A stretch of 64,000 nt of DNA, from NCBI RefSeq assembly GCF_964204645.1, contig NC_134028.1, forward strand, positions 21,984,153 to 22,048,152, read 5' to 3'. The number at the start of each line of letters is the position of its first letter. Within the stretch, counting starts at the first letter, position 1. The position numbers were made by a program, and so were the translations under genes. Shown one piece after another: positions 12,452 to 23,130 of this stretch. The notes under the pieces were generated by a model. That model searched no databases and had not been told where the DNA came from. It saw only the letters and a program-made list of their open reading frames with translations. Origin of the DNA: Tubulanus polymorphus. Taxonomy: Eukaryota > Nemertea > Palaeonemertea > Tubulaniformes > Tubulanidae.

Positions 12452-12551
12452 TGTTGAATATACGACTAAACGAACCGGGCCAGTCGCTATTCGCAGATGC
12501 GATAGCATCACATTCTCGAATATCTAAATGCAGTCCAAAAATGTTCCGACG

Positions 12552-14747
12552 TCAGTTCTCGCCGCGAATCGTGACGTCATTATTAACGCTGGAATTCGTG
12601 TTTAATAACGTTAAACGCGTGGACGCGCTGGCGTCCTTATTCGGCGATGATGTCGTACGAGACTCGGTCAGAAGACGCAACATGCGCGCTACCTTAGCCC
12701 GACAAACGAACGCCACGAAAACCGCCAAACCTTGTAAACTGTTCAGTATTATGTATATGTACTGAATGACGATGTTTCTATGCAGCATCCAAACGAAAGC
12801 AAATATCCAAGTTCCTCCGAGAACAACGGACAACTTCATGTATAAATACAAGTTAGTTTTGTCGGATTTGCGCACCATTTTCGCCGCTTTAGATGCCGTA
12901 TATATTCCACGGATTGTCAGGCTGTACATGCAACAGTTTACGAGTAAGAGTACGCTGACCGGGAGTATGAATAATATACCGACCGCTGAGCCGCTATTCA
13001 TCCAACATAGTTTAGTTCCGTAACTCGGATTATAGGGGGCGGTATTTTTCGCGAATACGTCCAGGATCGCACCGACGACAACGACGCTTAGCGGTAAACT
13101 GAAAGCGTACGCGGCAAACTTCACGTATCTGCGTCGTTGCGACGCGGGATCGGGACGACTCACTAATTTCGTCGACCAAAACGTCGACGCCAAGTCGACG
13201 GCCAAGACGTTCATCCAAGTGAATACCGACAGAAACATGAAGTGTATTGCGACGGCGAGGGAGACACAGGCGTAGTGATTATCGGCTGCCGATGGGCCGA
13301 CGAGAAAAAACAACTGCCCGACTAATAAAGCCGCCGAAAGGCACATAACAGATTTCCCTGGGACGTTTCTTAATGTTGGTAGAACAGAGTATATTATGAG
13401 TAACAGGGTTAAACATACGATTGAAATTGATTGTCCAATCGTCGTTATGACGCCCGCGACGCCATCTAGCGACGGAAATATTTGTTCGGCGCTTGTAGCG
13501 TTCAGCACGCCCGTATCGTTCACGCAAACATCGATTGTACCATTGGTCGAAAATCTGTACTCATCCGCGGTGTAATTCGTCCCGAGTGACGTCACGATCA
13601 GAATCCCATCGCTTCGGAGTACGTATTCTCCTTTCTGGTAGGTTACTATTGCGCAACGCTCTTTCATCGAAACCATACCGCGTCCGCCGGACATGGCCGC
13701 AAATTCCGTCGAAGCCGTTTCGTCGAATTTGCAACGGCCATCTTGAAATTTGTATCCGATACCGCAGCGCACCTGGCGGCAAGTCCCGGTTAACGAATCG
13801 TACACTTCGCTTCTGCTACAGATCAGCTTCGAGTCCTTGGTGGCGCTCGAAGTTCGTACGGACGCTTTACCGATGTTCAAATCGAATAAGATAGTTAACG
13901 GGTATTGTCTACCAGCGAACACGCTTCTAAACCCAGCGTTATGAAAAGGACACGTGAGTTTAGTTTCATCGACTCCGTTACACAGCGCGCAATACTTATT
14001 TCTATATGAAGTATTGGTGCCCATTTGGCTGACCATATTCGTAGTTCGTTCCTTACATCCGATGACGTTAGATTTGTTGGTTATATTTGAACATGTATTT
14101 ACAATTTTACCGAAATAACACGACCTCACGTGATCGGTATCGATCGGACTCGTATATTCCCGCGTACAGAAATATCGATCGTCTCTGAGCGCGTTCAAGC
14201 CGTTGTTATTCAAGTCGATCGTTTCACTTTTCGATTGCGGTCGTTTCTCGCGACAGTTTACCCGCAACTTCCAGTACTTGAACGTCGCTTCGTGCCAGCA
14301 CATTGCGCAATACATGTTGCGATAAGTCAAACCGGTCAGACTTCCACTAACGGGCCACCGTACATATTCATCCGGCGTATCGTATTTATCCTCGCATAGA
14401 CTTTTTACGAAATAGTCCCGGTATTGGTCGGGACATGTTTTAACGAACCATGTATGTGTCGGGATGACTTTTTCCGCGTACCCAGAACACTGAAGATGGT
14501 TCTCGAATAGATCTCGAAGTGCCGGGGTAGATCTGCCGGTGTTTGCAGCGTCATAGCAACAGTCACCATGGATATAACACTGTCTGTCGCAGAAACACGT
14601 CTTCGTGCTGCCGAAAGGGCTGTTGACGTTTTCGGTGACGTGACACGATGAGGGCAAACAGTTATCCAACTGGGATTGGGTCTGAACTGTTTGTAGCAGA
14701 AGCAGTAATTCCACGCATATCCCGCATATCCAAACAATATTCGCCAT
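12552..14747 (-). CDS. Somatomedin-B / secretin-like 7TM receptor, paralogue 1
   Basis: Intronless CDS of 731 residues from the ATG at 14747. A 3' splice site (TTTTTCCTTCAG) lies 13 nt upstream, so the longer in-frame opening to 14807 is intronic. A signal peptide covers about 1-24. A somatomedin B-type domain (~29-66) has CFCDRQCYIHGDCCYD. The cysteine-rich ectodomain has two YRNxYCAxC motifs (YRNMYCAMCW and YRNKYCALCNG) and several N-glycosylation sites. The last ~290 residues form a class B-like 7TM that starts at ITTIGQSISIVCL and includes GGTWIFAFVWM in TM6. No GPS cleavage motif precedes TM1, unlike typical adhesion GPCRs; the segment before TM1 recalls the Methuselah ectodomain end. 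It is the most divergent member of the five-gene array. Ligand unknown. Confidence 0.9.
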   Translation of the reverse strand: MANIVWICGICVELLLLLQTVQTQSQLDNCLPSSCHVTENVNSPFGSTKTCFCDRQCYIHGDCCYDAANTGRSTPALRDLFENHLQCSGYAEKVIPTHTWFVKTCPDQYRDYFVKSLCEDKYDTPDEYVRWPVSGSLTGLTYRNMYCAMCWHEATFKYWKLRVNCREKRPQSKSETIDLNNNGLNALRDDRYFCTREYTSPIDTDHVRSCYFGKIVNTCSNITNKSNVIGCKERTTNMVSQMGTNTSYRNKYCALCNGVDETKLTCPFHNAGFRSVFAGRQYPLTILFDLNIGKASVRTSSATKDSKLICSRSEVYDSLTGTCRQVRCGIGYKFQDGRCKFDETASTEFAAMSGGRGMVSMKERCAIVTYQKGEYVLRSDGILIVTSLGTNYTADEYRFSTNGTIDVCVNDTGVLNATSAEQIFPSLDGVAGVITTIGQSISIVCLTLLLIIYSVLPTLRNVPGKSVMCLSAALLVGQLFFLVGPSAADNHYACVSLAVAIHFMFLSVFTWMNVLAVDLASTFWSTKLVSRPDPASQRRRYVKFAAYAFSLPLSVVVVGAILDVFAKNTAPYNPSYGTKLCWMNSGSAVGILFILPVSVLLLVNCCMYSLTIRGIYTASKAAKMVRKSDKTNLYLYMKLSVVLGGTWIFAFVWMLHRNIVIQYIYIILNSLQGLAVFVAFVCRAKVARMLRLLTESRTTSSPNKDASASTRLTLLNTNSSVNNDVTIRGEN

Positions 14748-15454
14748 ACCGTACGGATGCCTGAAGGAAAAACATAAACGTAAATTTTCGATACTATCTA
14801 TATACACTTTTAGTCACTGCCTGATAAAGACACTATAAACTAAAGTTCGGATATTTAATGAAAGCGATTTAACCTACATAGAACTATCTGTGATCCGATA
14901 ATATAACTTAGCTCTTTTCAATTTTAGATATCGTCTATGCGATCATAGATACCGTCAATCGAATGTAAGATATCGCGATGCTAGACGCTGCATTTTTTAC
15001 TCCCGGACCCAATTTTGGCAAACCCGTGTACGGTTTAAATTATGCCTTACTAATAATGAATGACATTTGTAATGAGCTAAACAATCAACATAGATTGCAA
15101 TAGCAGTGAGACTTAAGACCCAGGGGAAATTCTGTTGAGCTGAGTAGTAATTTTAAAAACGATTATTAGAATTTTTTTTTGAAATTGCTATCTAGGTTAG
15201 AATTTTTGATTAAAAAAAAAAACAACCACACAATACTCTAAACCCCAATACACAAATATCGAGTGAAGTAAAAATACTTATGAGTAAGAACACTTATATA
15301 GAAATTTAGACAATTGAAAAATGAAAGGAAACAACAAATTTATCTATTCCCATGCCTGAGAGAAGCAATTCAACTAGAGAGTGAATATTTCAGTGTTTTC
15401 GCCATTGGCTTAAGTATTAGTTATTTCTACTCATGATAGCGAGTTTGTAGTCAC

Positions 15455-15607
15455 GTATAGTCGATTGGTACGTACTAGTTTGATCTAAACGTAGCTTCTT
15501 CAATAATGAAACGTCTTATTTAGTATAAAAGTAACATAGTCGATTGGTAAGTAGTTCGATCTAAACATTGCTTCAATAATGAAACGTCTTATTCAGTATT
15601 AAAGTAC
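15455..15607. repeat. Imperfect tandem duplication of ~75 bp
   Basis: Two adjacent copies start with ATAGTCGATTGGTA and contain AATAATGAAACGTCTTATT followed by an AGTAT(A/T)AAAGTA segment. The second copy has short deletions. Confidence 0.75.
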
Positions 15608-16646
15608 ATATTAAATACCTTCTTCAAACACGCTGCGGAATGTATACTCTAATTAATCCCTTGAGAAAACGATAGATATTTAGTTTTACTACGACGACGA
15701 CGACTCGTCTCAGCCACAGAGTAACAATGCTTCGACTGCTATCATGTGCTATTATCCGAAATAACAATCGGTGTTATTGCAATATTCATTGTACAAACAT
15801 CTTAACGATCCTTCGTGCAAGGAAACGATACGCGACGGCGGTTTCCCGGATCAGTGAGTGTGGGATGGCGTATAGTCTACACTCAATAACTGGAGTACTT
15901 CAGCTAGCCGCTTCAGCGCCGGTTATACGAACACCTCCAAGGTCTGATAGAAGACAAGACTGGTGGACTATACAACCGAGTACTGATTTACGTTCAATTC
16001 TATTCCTTAATAACTTAAACGATGGAAATACCGAGCGCACTAAAGACCATGCGTATTATGAATGCGAGGTATTCCGAACTAATCCGTACTGTCTGTAATT
16101 ACGCTTTACGCTATACTTGTATGTTCTCTATAACTATTACTTACTTAAATACTTTCATTGCGATAGCCTAAATTTCCCATACATCGTACACATATCCGTG
16201 GTCATCAAATTGCCGCAATTAAACACGAACCAGGAAATAATTTCATTTAAGTCCTAATTTGGTATCTCGATTGGTGACCGTATTGGTGACTAATGCATTT
16301 CAGCAATAAACGTTACTAACGAAACTTTGACCGAACGGGAAGAGGCCAGGGGCCCCATTTCAGAGGTCTTTTGATGGATTATCTGTGTGATGGTCGTATA
16401 GTTATAAGTGTAGCTATTCCCGCGCGCCGGAGGAGGACGTTATTCTCGTTTCGAAAACAATCCATATTGCTACAGTAAATTCCCGTAAATCGTCTGGTTT
16501 AAAGTACTTTAAGATAAATATTGTCTATTTGCTGCACGATGAGTAAATGTTTACGTACCTAAAGGTTTAAATTAATCCTGAAACACCAAACATTTGCACG
16601 ATATAGCAGCGAGGTTCTAGAGTTCATCAGCGCGTTTATAACCTTT

Positions 16647-17144
16647 CTAATGTCTATTTATTAATTGATGAGACCTGTTTTTCTTGGATATTTTGCTTAC
16701 TTTTTGGGGTACATACCTCATTTATGTTCCAGTTCTGTACCAATTAGATGGATTGGCAAAAAGACTCCTTAAGTCAGATTGAATGAGAGAGAAAATCCTC
16801 CATTTTGTGAAATTTCTTGAATTTTTACATTGTCACCATGCCTACGAAATGAAGTTATTTTTCTTGTGGGGTCTCAACAACTAAATCAGGGTGGCGTAGG
16901 CATGGTAACAATGTTCAAATCCAAGAAATTTGACAAAATGGAGGATTTTCTCTCTCATTAAACTGGACTTAAGGAGTCTTTTTGCCAATCCATCTAATTG
17001 GTACAGAACTGTAAATATATCAGATATTCAGTTGTTGTCCGCGATTTTTGGCATTCTGTTAAGACATAAATGAGGTATGTACCCCAAAAAGTAAGCAAAA
17101 TATCCCAGAAAAACAGGTCTCATCAATTAATAAATAGACATTAG
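16647..17144. mobile_element. MITE-like element with ~80 bp terminal inverted repeats
   Basis: The left end (CTAATGTCTATTTATTAATT) is the reverse complement of the right end at 17125-17144. The arms continue through GATGAGACCTG, TTTTGCTTACTTTTTGGGG and ACATACCTCATTTATG. Inner arms also pair: AGAGAAAATCCTCCATTTTG at ~16793 with its inverse at ~16940, and the TCTGTACCAATTAGATGGAT block with its inverse near 16990. There is no coding capacity. A TA or CTA target duplication is possible at the ends. Confidence 0.85.
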
Positions 17145-17699
17145 CCTGAATCTTATTATCATGTTTTGTGTGGAGCTTAAGTCTAAAGATCCTTAGTTTT
17201 TTATTCATCGACTTTTAGCATTTGAATGCGGTAATTTCACTGTAGATATATTTTTTCCCATTTTTCACCATTTCACACCATATCGACCATAATCAATTTA
17301 TGTGATTCATTTTTCATGATTTACTATGTAGTGGACGTCATCTACCACATTCATGACGTATAGACATTTTCAACAATCCCGGAAAATCTCATCGGTAACT
17401 CCGGTGACGACATGGACAGTGTCAATTACGTCATAAAAGAGATGAAAATTCGGTGTAAAAAGAAAATCCGATAGAAAAGTGCGAAAGAAACGACGTCTGC
17501 GTATCGACCTGTCGACAGGTCCGCTTGTCGATTTATCCGGTGCGGCGGTCCGTCCATTGGAATTAAATGACAAGTGCCCGGACAGGGTAGAAATTGAATT
17601 AAATAAACATATCACCGTTTACTTATTTTATTTACATAAACATACATGTATTCTTTCGTACACACATATGTATATATGTAATATATTTATTCTATTATT

Positions 17700-17939
17700 C
17701 TAACCACTGCATTTAGCTTTGAAGCCACGGTCGTAACCAAAAGAACAGTGTTTCTTCATTTTTTTCCAGATTTTCTTGAACCATCCTCGTTTCATCAGTT
17801 CAACGGTTCGTTTGGCCTCCATCAACTCCAGCGGGTCGTGTCCAGCATTTTCAGCGTCTCGAAGAGCTCGTTCTACTTGATCACCAGCAACGGCGACCAC
17901 CAGTAAAACACACAACACAAAAACAGCCGACAATTTCAT
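17700..17939 (-). CDS. Small cationic secreted peptide precursor, antimicrobial/lytic-peptide type
   Basis: This is a 79-residue precursor in one coding exon. Residues 1-19 form a clear signal peptide, followed by an acidic pro-region (~20-49) that ends in Lys-Arg at 50-51. The predicted mature peptide (52-79, 28 residues) begins GWFKKIWKK, a cecropin-like amphipathic start. It carries about +8 net charge and has two cysteines (65 and 77) that could close one loop. This signal-acid-KR-cation plan is typical of host-defence and lytic peptides; activity is inferred, not shown. A 3' splice site (GATTACAG) lies 16 nt upstream of the ATG. Minus-strand AATAAA motifs lie 9 nt (17686-17691) and about 68 nt (17627-17632) past the stop. 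A decayed partial copy is at 19919-19978. I do not recognise a named family. Confidence 0.75.
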   Translation of the reverse strand: MKLSAVFVLCVLLVVAVAGDQVERALRDAENAGHDPLELMEAKRTVELMKRGWFKKIWKKMKKHCSFGYDRGFKAKCSG

Positions 17940-18604
17940 TTTACCGGGGATTCTTCTGTAATCAATGAATTACAGGTCATTAATAAGGAAGTATATTTGA
18001 GGATGATATTTACACCAACATAAGCTCACTGAGTGCATTATAGTCATGGACATTTAAGCTACTTATAGGAATTGTATTCGGCAGAATGTTTTTACCAATG
18101 ACGCTCAAAAAATTAGATATTTTCTTGGTAGAAGTTGATGAATCATTGAGATTGAATAATAGTATTATATATGTTTTATCTGAATGTTACACTTTACTAT
18201 TACTACTGTATAATCATACAGTAAAACAAAGAACATATCTCTACTTACCAAATTTTTCACTCAGTAACAAATCGAAATGCTTTCGATGAGAGATAAATGT
18301 TTCGATTTTCATCTCTGTTTATATACAACAGCCTTAATTCCTTTCTGATAGAGGAGCTTTCGGACAAAATACCGCATAGAAGTAACAAAATCCCGAACTC
18401 AAAACAGTTGTTTGTTATAGACTTAGGATCCCATTAAACATGTGTCAATTAAACTGTTGCTATTCATCAAAGTATTGTCCCTCCGAATACAAGTCATCCT
18501 AGCAGCTGTTGAACATCAAATCTGATTTAATTACCCGAACTTGAATACTGAAATCCTTTAAGCGCTTAAGCGCTAGCGTTTCGTCTTTTGTAGTTTTGCG
18601 AAGT

Positions 18605-19085
18605 GAACAAATCGATTTTGCAGGTGTTAGAAGCGCATCGATATTCGTTGAGATTATCACGGTTTTTCAGAACGGCCTATAGATAACTGACGGGGCTTAG
18701 ATTCACATTCATCTGAATTAGAATTTACAAAGTTTGTATGATTTCCCAAATGATCGTAGGTTTCTTAAAGTTTCTTCGATTTTCATTTAATTTCTTATCA
18801 GGTCTTTTTTTATACCATTTTCTATTCTTCTGTTTATATCATTCATTCTTTTGACTTCGACATTTGTAGACATGTCTCGCAAACGTTAACATATCTCATT
18901 TTTCATTAATGGTGATTTACAGTGGCAACTGCCGGATAAGGATCCAGTTAACATAAATAGCTCTTTCTGATAACGCGGAAGATCTGTGTATATTTCATCA
19001 ACATCACTTCTCTGATGTAAGTAGTGTTTGTTGTTGCCGACTATAAATCCCCGTGTACGGAACGGGATGAGAGTTTGTAGACCAA
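18605..19085 (+). repeat. Duplicated ~480 bp block, copy 1
   Basis: Shares colinear blocks with 21890-22370: GATATTCGTTGAGATTATCA, CTTTTGACTTCGAC, GCAACTGCCGGATAAGGAT, ATTTCATCAACATCACTTCT and ACGGGATGAGAGTT, each with scattered changes. The two copies are in the same orientation and bracket the peptide-gene relic and the LINE relic. Confidence 0.8.
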
Positions 19086-19918
19086 CCGCTAAATGTTATG
19101 TTACATATTACCGCAGTAATTGATTATATTTATTCAGCACACACGTCATAGCGAAACGGCGAGCAAATATTGTTCCTGTTACGATTCCATAAACATGTTG
19201 AAATCATGGTTTATGACGACTGGTTAGATTATTTTGACGAAGTGACGTCTGTGGAAAGTCCCAACGGCGCTTCCGGGAAATTCTAAACAAATTGAAATTG
19301 CTGCTGTTTGCATGTGACTTCCTATTAATCATTTCAGAACTAATTGACGACGCTGTGTAGGTTTTTTTAATCAGAATTGATGTTCATTAACTTGTTGGGA
19401 AATCAATATAATGCTAGAATTTAAAAATCCTCGGGAAAATTTCAGTTGTCTTGAAGAAATAAAAAATGAAGGATGTATTTTTCTATGTTGTTCGTACCAT
19501 TGATGACACTGAACCGTATAAACCAATACTTTAATTGAAAGATGGTGACAATCTGCCGGGACGGGATCTTACACAAAAGTCGCGTGAATTATAGAAATTT
19601 TCTTTTGACGCAATGAGAAAATTTCTTCCTTCGGGTTCATCGCAAAACGGTAGTGTAACCGAAACCATCGAGATGTAATCTTTCACAATCTGAAAATCCT
19701 CATTCGTATGATTTTAGTTAAAGATAAGGGATTGGTTTGCAAAGGGTGTAAGTTCAACATTTAGTTATTCACGCGACTGAGCATGAGTGACAAAATAGTT
19801 TCGGGATTATATTTATATCTGTCAGTCCACCTATTAGAATTAACCGTTTACTCAATTAACTTACAATATGCATACCACTTTTTTCCTTAAATATATGTAC
19901 GTGTTGATTCTTTGACCT

Positions 19919-19978
19919 AAACCACTGCATAACGCTCTGAAGCCTCGGTTGTAACAAATAGAACAGTGTTTCTTGATT
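19919..19978 (-). pseudogene. Decayed copy of the cationic peptide gene 3' end
   Basis: Read on the minus strand, this 60 bp encodes IKKHCSICYNRGFRALCSG. It aligns residue by residue with the end of the peptide at 17700 (MKKHCSFGYDRGFKAKCSG). The normal stop is lost (TTA in place of TAG), and the frame runs on into unrelated sequence. No signal peptide, pro-region or helix is recognisable upstream. It is a truncated duplicate; its position between the duplicated blocks suggests the peptide was once tandem. Confidence 0.75.
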
Positions 19979-20601
19979 CCTGACGTGTACTAATATTTCA
20001 GCATGGTTTTAATTAATATTTTCTTCTACTGCAGCTAAAACAATTTTCCACCAAAGAGCTTGCTCAGGACTCAGCAAAGCTCAAGTCCGCTCAACCAAAA
20101 CTCTCTCCCAAGCTCCCCAAAGCTCTGCTAAGCTAACTCTCTTCTTCTCTATCACAAACTCGGTTTTAACTTTGCAAATTCTGGCCTATTCATATCAATT
20201 CATCTTCCGGGTTGAGGATGATATTTAGATTGTGACCTTATTCGGTAACTTACATAATTGATAGCTGGATATTCTCGGTTGAGTGTTGGCCAACAGAATG
20301 ATTCATTGCTACGGAATTTTACAAACGATTTGATTCATAAATATGAAATTATTTCAACACGACCAGGATGAAAATTAATTTTCATATGTATTCAATATAT
20401 ATAGTAATGTGAAGATGACCGCATCGTTAGGCCTACACATATCAAAAATCCTCGAGAAGCTAGTTCATTCACGGTCTATCTAAGTTTCTTGAATACAACA
20501 AATCCTGTCTCCGTATCAATTGGTCTTAGAAAGAATCTCTTTACTAGTGACCTGTATCATCAATGAAATGATCGAAAATTCGGATGAAAGAATGACGTAT
20601 T

Positions 20602-21640
20602 TTCCTTGACACTTTCACAAGTATTTGACATGGTGGAACACGACATTCTGTTATCCAAAATATATCATTACGGTATACGATGTACGCCTCTCCACTCGTT
20701 TTCAAGTCTTTCGTAAGAAAGGTCGCAAATTGTATTGTTCAACATTACTACATATACTTCATTGCCCGTATTCTGTGGGATTCCACAAGGTTCGATTCTT
20801 GGGCCACTATTATTCATCTCTTACATCATCTTCTGAATATTGTAATGTTTGCTGACGATACCGATGTTTTTGCACACAATAAGAACATTCATATTTTGAA
20901 TACTTTGAATCAACGGTGAATTACTAAGTAAAATATTTGGTTCCAAGCAAATCTAATTTCTTTGAATCTGTCTAAACTCACTCCGTAGTATTTAGTAGGA
21001 GAAATAAACCATTCAATTATCTTTAGCATTAACAATGGTAGCCAAGTATCCGAAACGAAATTATTAGTTGTACACATTGATAACAAATCAAATTGGAAAT
21101 CTCTTATTTCAGATCTCAACAAAAATTGCTCGATTTTTCGGAAGTGTCAGCAAACAAGCTTATTTGTGTCAAAAATAACCCTTCTGAAATTATATTATGC
21201 ATATATCTCTTGTCATTTGTCATAAGTCTAATGGCAACATTGTGCGGTGCCTTCCTTTCTCCACTTGAAATATTGCAGAAAAATGCGATTCGTTTGATAA
21301 ATAAACCACCTATCTCTTACGTTCTACCCCACTTTTTATATCATGTGAAATTCTTAAACTGATATTTGTAAATTTATCGTTTCTAATTTCAATACCGTTA
21401 TAACGATTATATGCTTCCCCCAAATCTTCACAGAATTTGTCTTCAACAACTTTCAACTAACTTACAGAACACGTGGCCTAAATCTAAAAAAGTCTAAAAA
21501 TCCAAGGTGCTAGTATTTGGAATGAATTTCTCTTTCATCTTAAATCTGTACGTTCAATATCAATATCTAAAAGAAACATCATAGCTGCCTTTCAATTTAT
21601 CGAACATTCCATGTAATTCTACACTTGTATATCTTTTTAT
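20602..21640 (+). mobile_element. Non-LTR retrotransposon (LINE) reverse transcriptase relic
   Basis: Plus-strand translation in shifting frames gives the reverse-transcriptase core: VFDMVEHDILLSKI (finger/palm), GIPQGSILGPLLF (the conserved PQGS block), then MFADDTDVF (catalytic FADD). Downstream come FRKCQQTSLF and LEILQKNAIRLI, which match the post-RT thumb region of Jockey/CR1-type LINEs. Several stops and frameshifts interrupt it, and the endonuclease end is missing. It is a dead 5'-truncated copy. Confidence 0.85.
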
Positions 21641-21889
21641 TTAATAAGGTACCTCGACAAATCATTTCTCTTTGAGTAAGAACCATCGTATACATAACTT
21701 CTCATTTAACTATATAGATAAATAATGTATTCATGTTATCCTTGAATTTCGACCCGATTTATATACAATAGATAATACATTTCAACACAAATTAAGTTTT
21801 ATTCACACCCTGCACCAGGTTGGTAGGTTTTTTTCTATTAGAAACAAGTTTATGACAAATATGGATATAAAAAGGCAGGTAAGAAGAAG

Positions 21890-22370
21890 GTTAGAAGCTA
21901 TTTGATATTCGTTGAGATTATCATAGTTTTTCAGAATAGTGTAGGTGAATGACGGGGCATAAATTCACATTGACCTAAATCAGAATCTGCAAAGTGTATT
22001 CTTTTCCAAGCTGTAGATAACTATGAATCTCACTAAAACAGAATCTTAAGTTCTTTTAAAAGTTTCTCTAACATTTTCATTTAATTTCTTGTCAGGTAAT
22101 TTTTATGCCATTTCAGCCTTTCTTTTGTTTATACCATTCATCCTTTTGACTTCGACCTTTGTAGATATATCTGGCAAACATTAACATATCTCATCTCATT
22201 ATGGTGATTTACATTGGCAACTGCCGGATAAGGATGCAGTTAATGCAAATTATCCGTTATGATAACGCGGAATATCTTGTGTATATTTCATCAACATCAC
22301 TTCTCGGATGTAAGTAGTGTTTGTTGCCGACCATAAATCCCAGTGTACGAAACGGGATGAGAGTTACGAA
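21890..22370 (+). repeat. Duplicated ~480 bp block, copy 2
   Basis: Second copy of the block at 18605-19085, in the same orientation, with scattered substitutions and small indels. It ends at ACGGGATGAGAGTT. Copy 1 has CTATAAATCCCCGTGTACGG where copy 2 has CATAAATCCCAGTGTACG. Confidence 0.8.
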
Positions 22371-22444
22371 ATTGGTAATTACCAGCGGTGTTACGTGTTT
22401 GGGTGCACGAATTATTGTGGTTCGAGGATTTTCCTCGTGCTTTT

Positions 22445-22570
22445 GTTTTATAAGTACAATTGTTCCTTCCTTGATGACGTGAGAAATCAGCCACAAGAGT
22501 CCACAATAGTACAAAAAGGAAAAAGAAAGATTGAAACTATGTAAATTCTATGTATGAAAGCTTTTTAATT
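22445..22570 (+). repeat. Dispersed ~125 bp repeat, copy 2
   Basis: Matches 11930-12055 (shared TTCCTTCCTTGATGACGTG and GAAAGATTGAAACTAT). It lies just after the duplicated 480 bp block. Confidence 0.6.
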
Positions 22571-22624
22571 AGAACGTAGTAAATTAATATTACAACTAAT
22601 TATCAATGAATTGAACGTCGCTGT

Positions 22625-23130
22625 CTATTTCTTATTAACGGTACCAATTCCGCCTTGGAAACATCTCTTGAAATCAGCGACAATGGTGGAAGGGTTCAAC
22701 GCCTTCTTACCATTGAGTTGTCTGATGCATTGATTAGTCGATCTCGAGCAGCGACCGGTGTTGTATTTAGCGGTGTAAGAGGAGAAATTTTGTGACGCCG
22801 TAAGTTTTCAGGCTTAGATTTACGACAACCCTCTCTTTGTACCTGGCTCCGTCATCGCAACGAATATCGTATACGCAATTCACATTTTCGGTATCTATTT
22901 TGTACCCTCTAACGTCAGCCATAATCAAAGCAGCGCCGGGACCGGTGAATGTAACTTCCGTTACAGCGGTACTCTGCCTGCCGACAGAAGTCTCCTTCCG
23001 CCGAACGACTGAGACACTCCGTGTAAGACGGAGCCGTCAAACTCGTGGCATTTATAGGAGTCGTAACCAGTCACGTGGTCGGCTGGTGCATTATCAGTCG
23101 ACCTATGAAATTCCGATATCGGCGTGGTCG
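22625..23130 (-). pseudogene. Frameshifted cysteine-rich secreted-protein-like gene, family not recognised
   Basis: The minus strand gives protein-like segments in different frames. From upstream to downstream they are GYDSYKCHEFDGSV, then EGDFCRQAEYRCNGSYI, then DTENVNCVYDIRCDDG, then a 3' end with YNTGRCSRSTNQCIRQL and a stop at 22625-22627. Codon use looks like real coding DNA, and cysteines recur regularly. At least three frame changes occur within ~450 bp with no GT-AG pairs to explain them. A potential acceptor (TTTCATAG) opens the 5' segment near 23100. I read it as a decayed last exon or exons of an extracellular protein. A multi-exon live gene with very short introns is less likely. 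Confidence 0.5.

Larger units (their letters stand above)
10883..12551. other. Intergenic; repeats only
   Basis: AT-rich spacer between the class A GPCR and the first somatomedin-B receptor. It contains a copy of a ~125 bp repeat (11930-12055) shared with 22440-22570, and a 27-bp tandem duplication at 12397-12451. I see no supported gene. Confidence 0.5.
14748..17699. other. Intergenic; tandem duplication and a long-TIR MITE
   Basis: The 5' flank of receptor paralogue 1. It holds a ~75 bp tandem duplication (15455-15607) and a ~500 bp inverted-repeat element (16647-17144). A 123-codon plus-strand opening at 15727-16098 lacks any domain or splice support and is not called. Confidence 0.5.

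Noticed and set aside
14748-14807. Longer N terminus for receptor paralogue 1
   Set aside because: It lies upstream of the TTTTTCCTTCAG acceptor, and the downstream ATG gives a clean signal peptide.
15727-16098. 123-codon plus-strand frame starting MLRLLSCAII
   Set aside because: No domain, signal, splice support or second copy; composition looks random.
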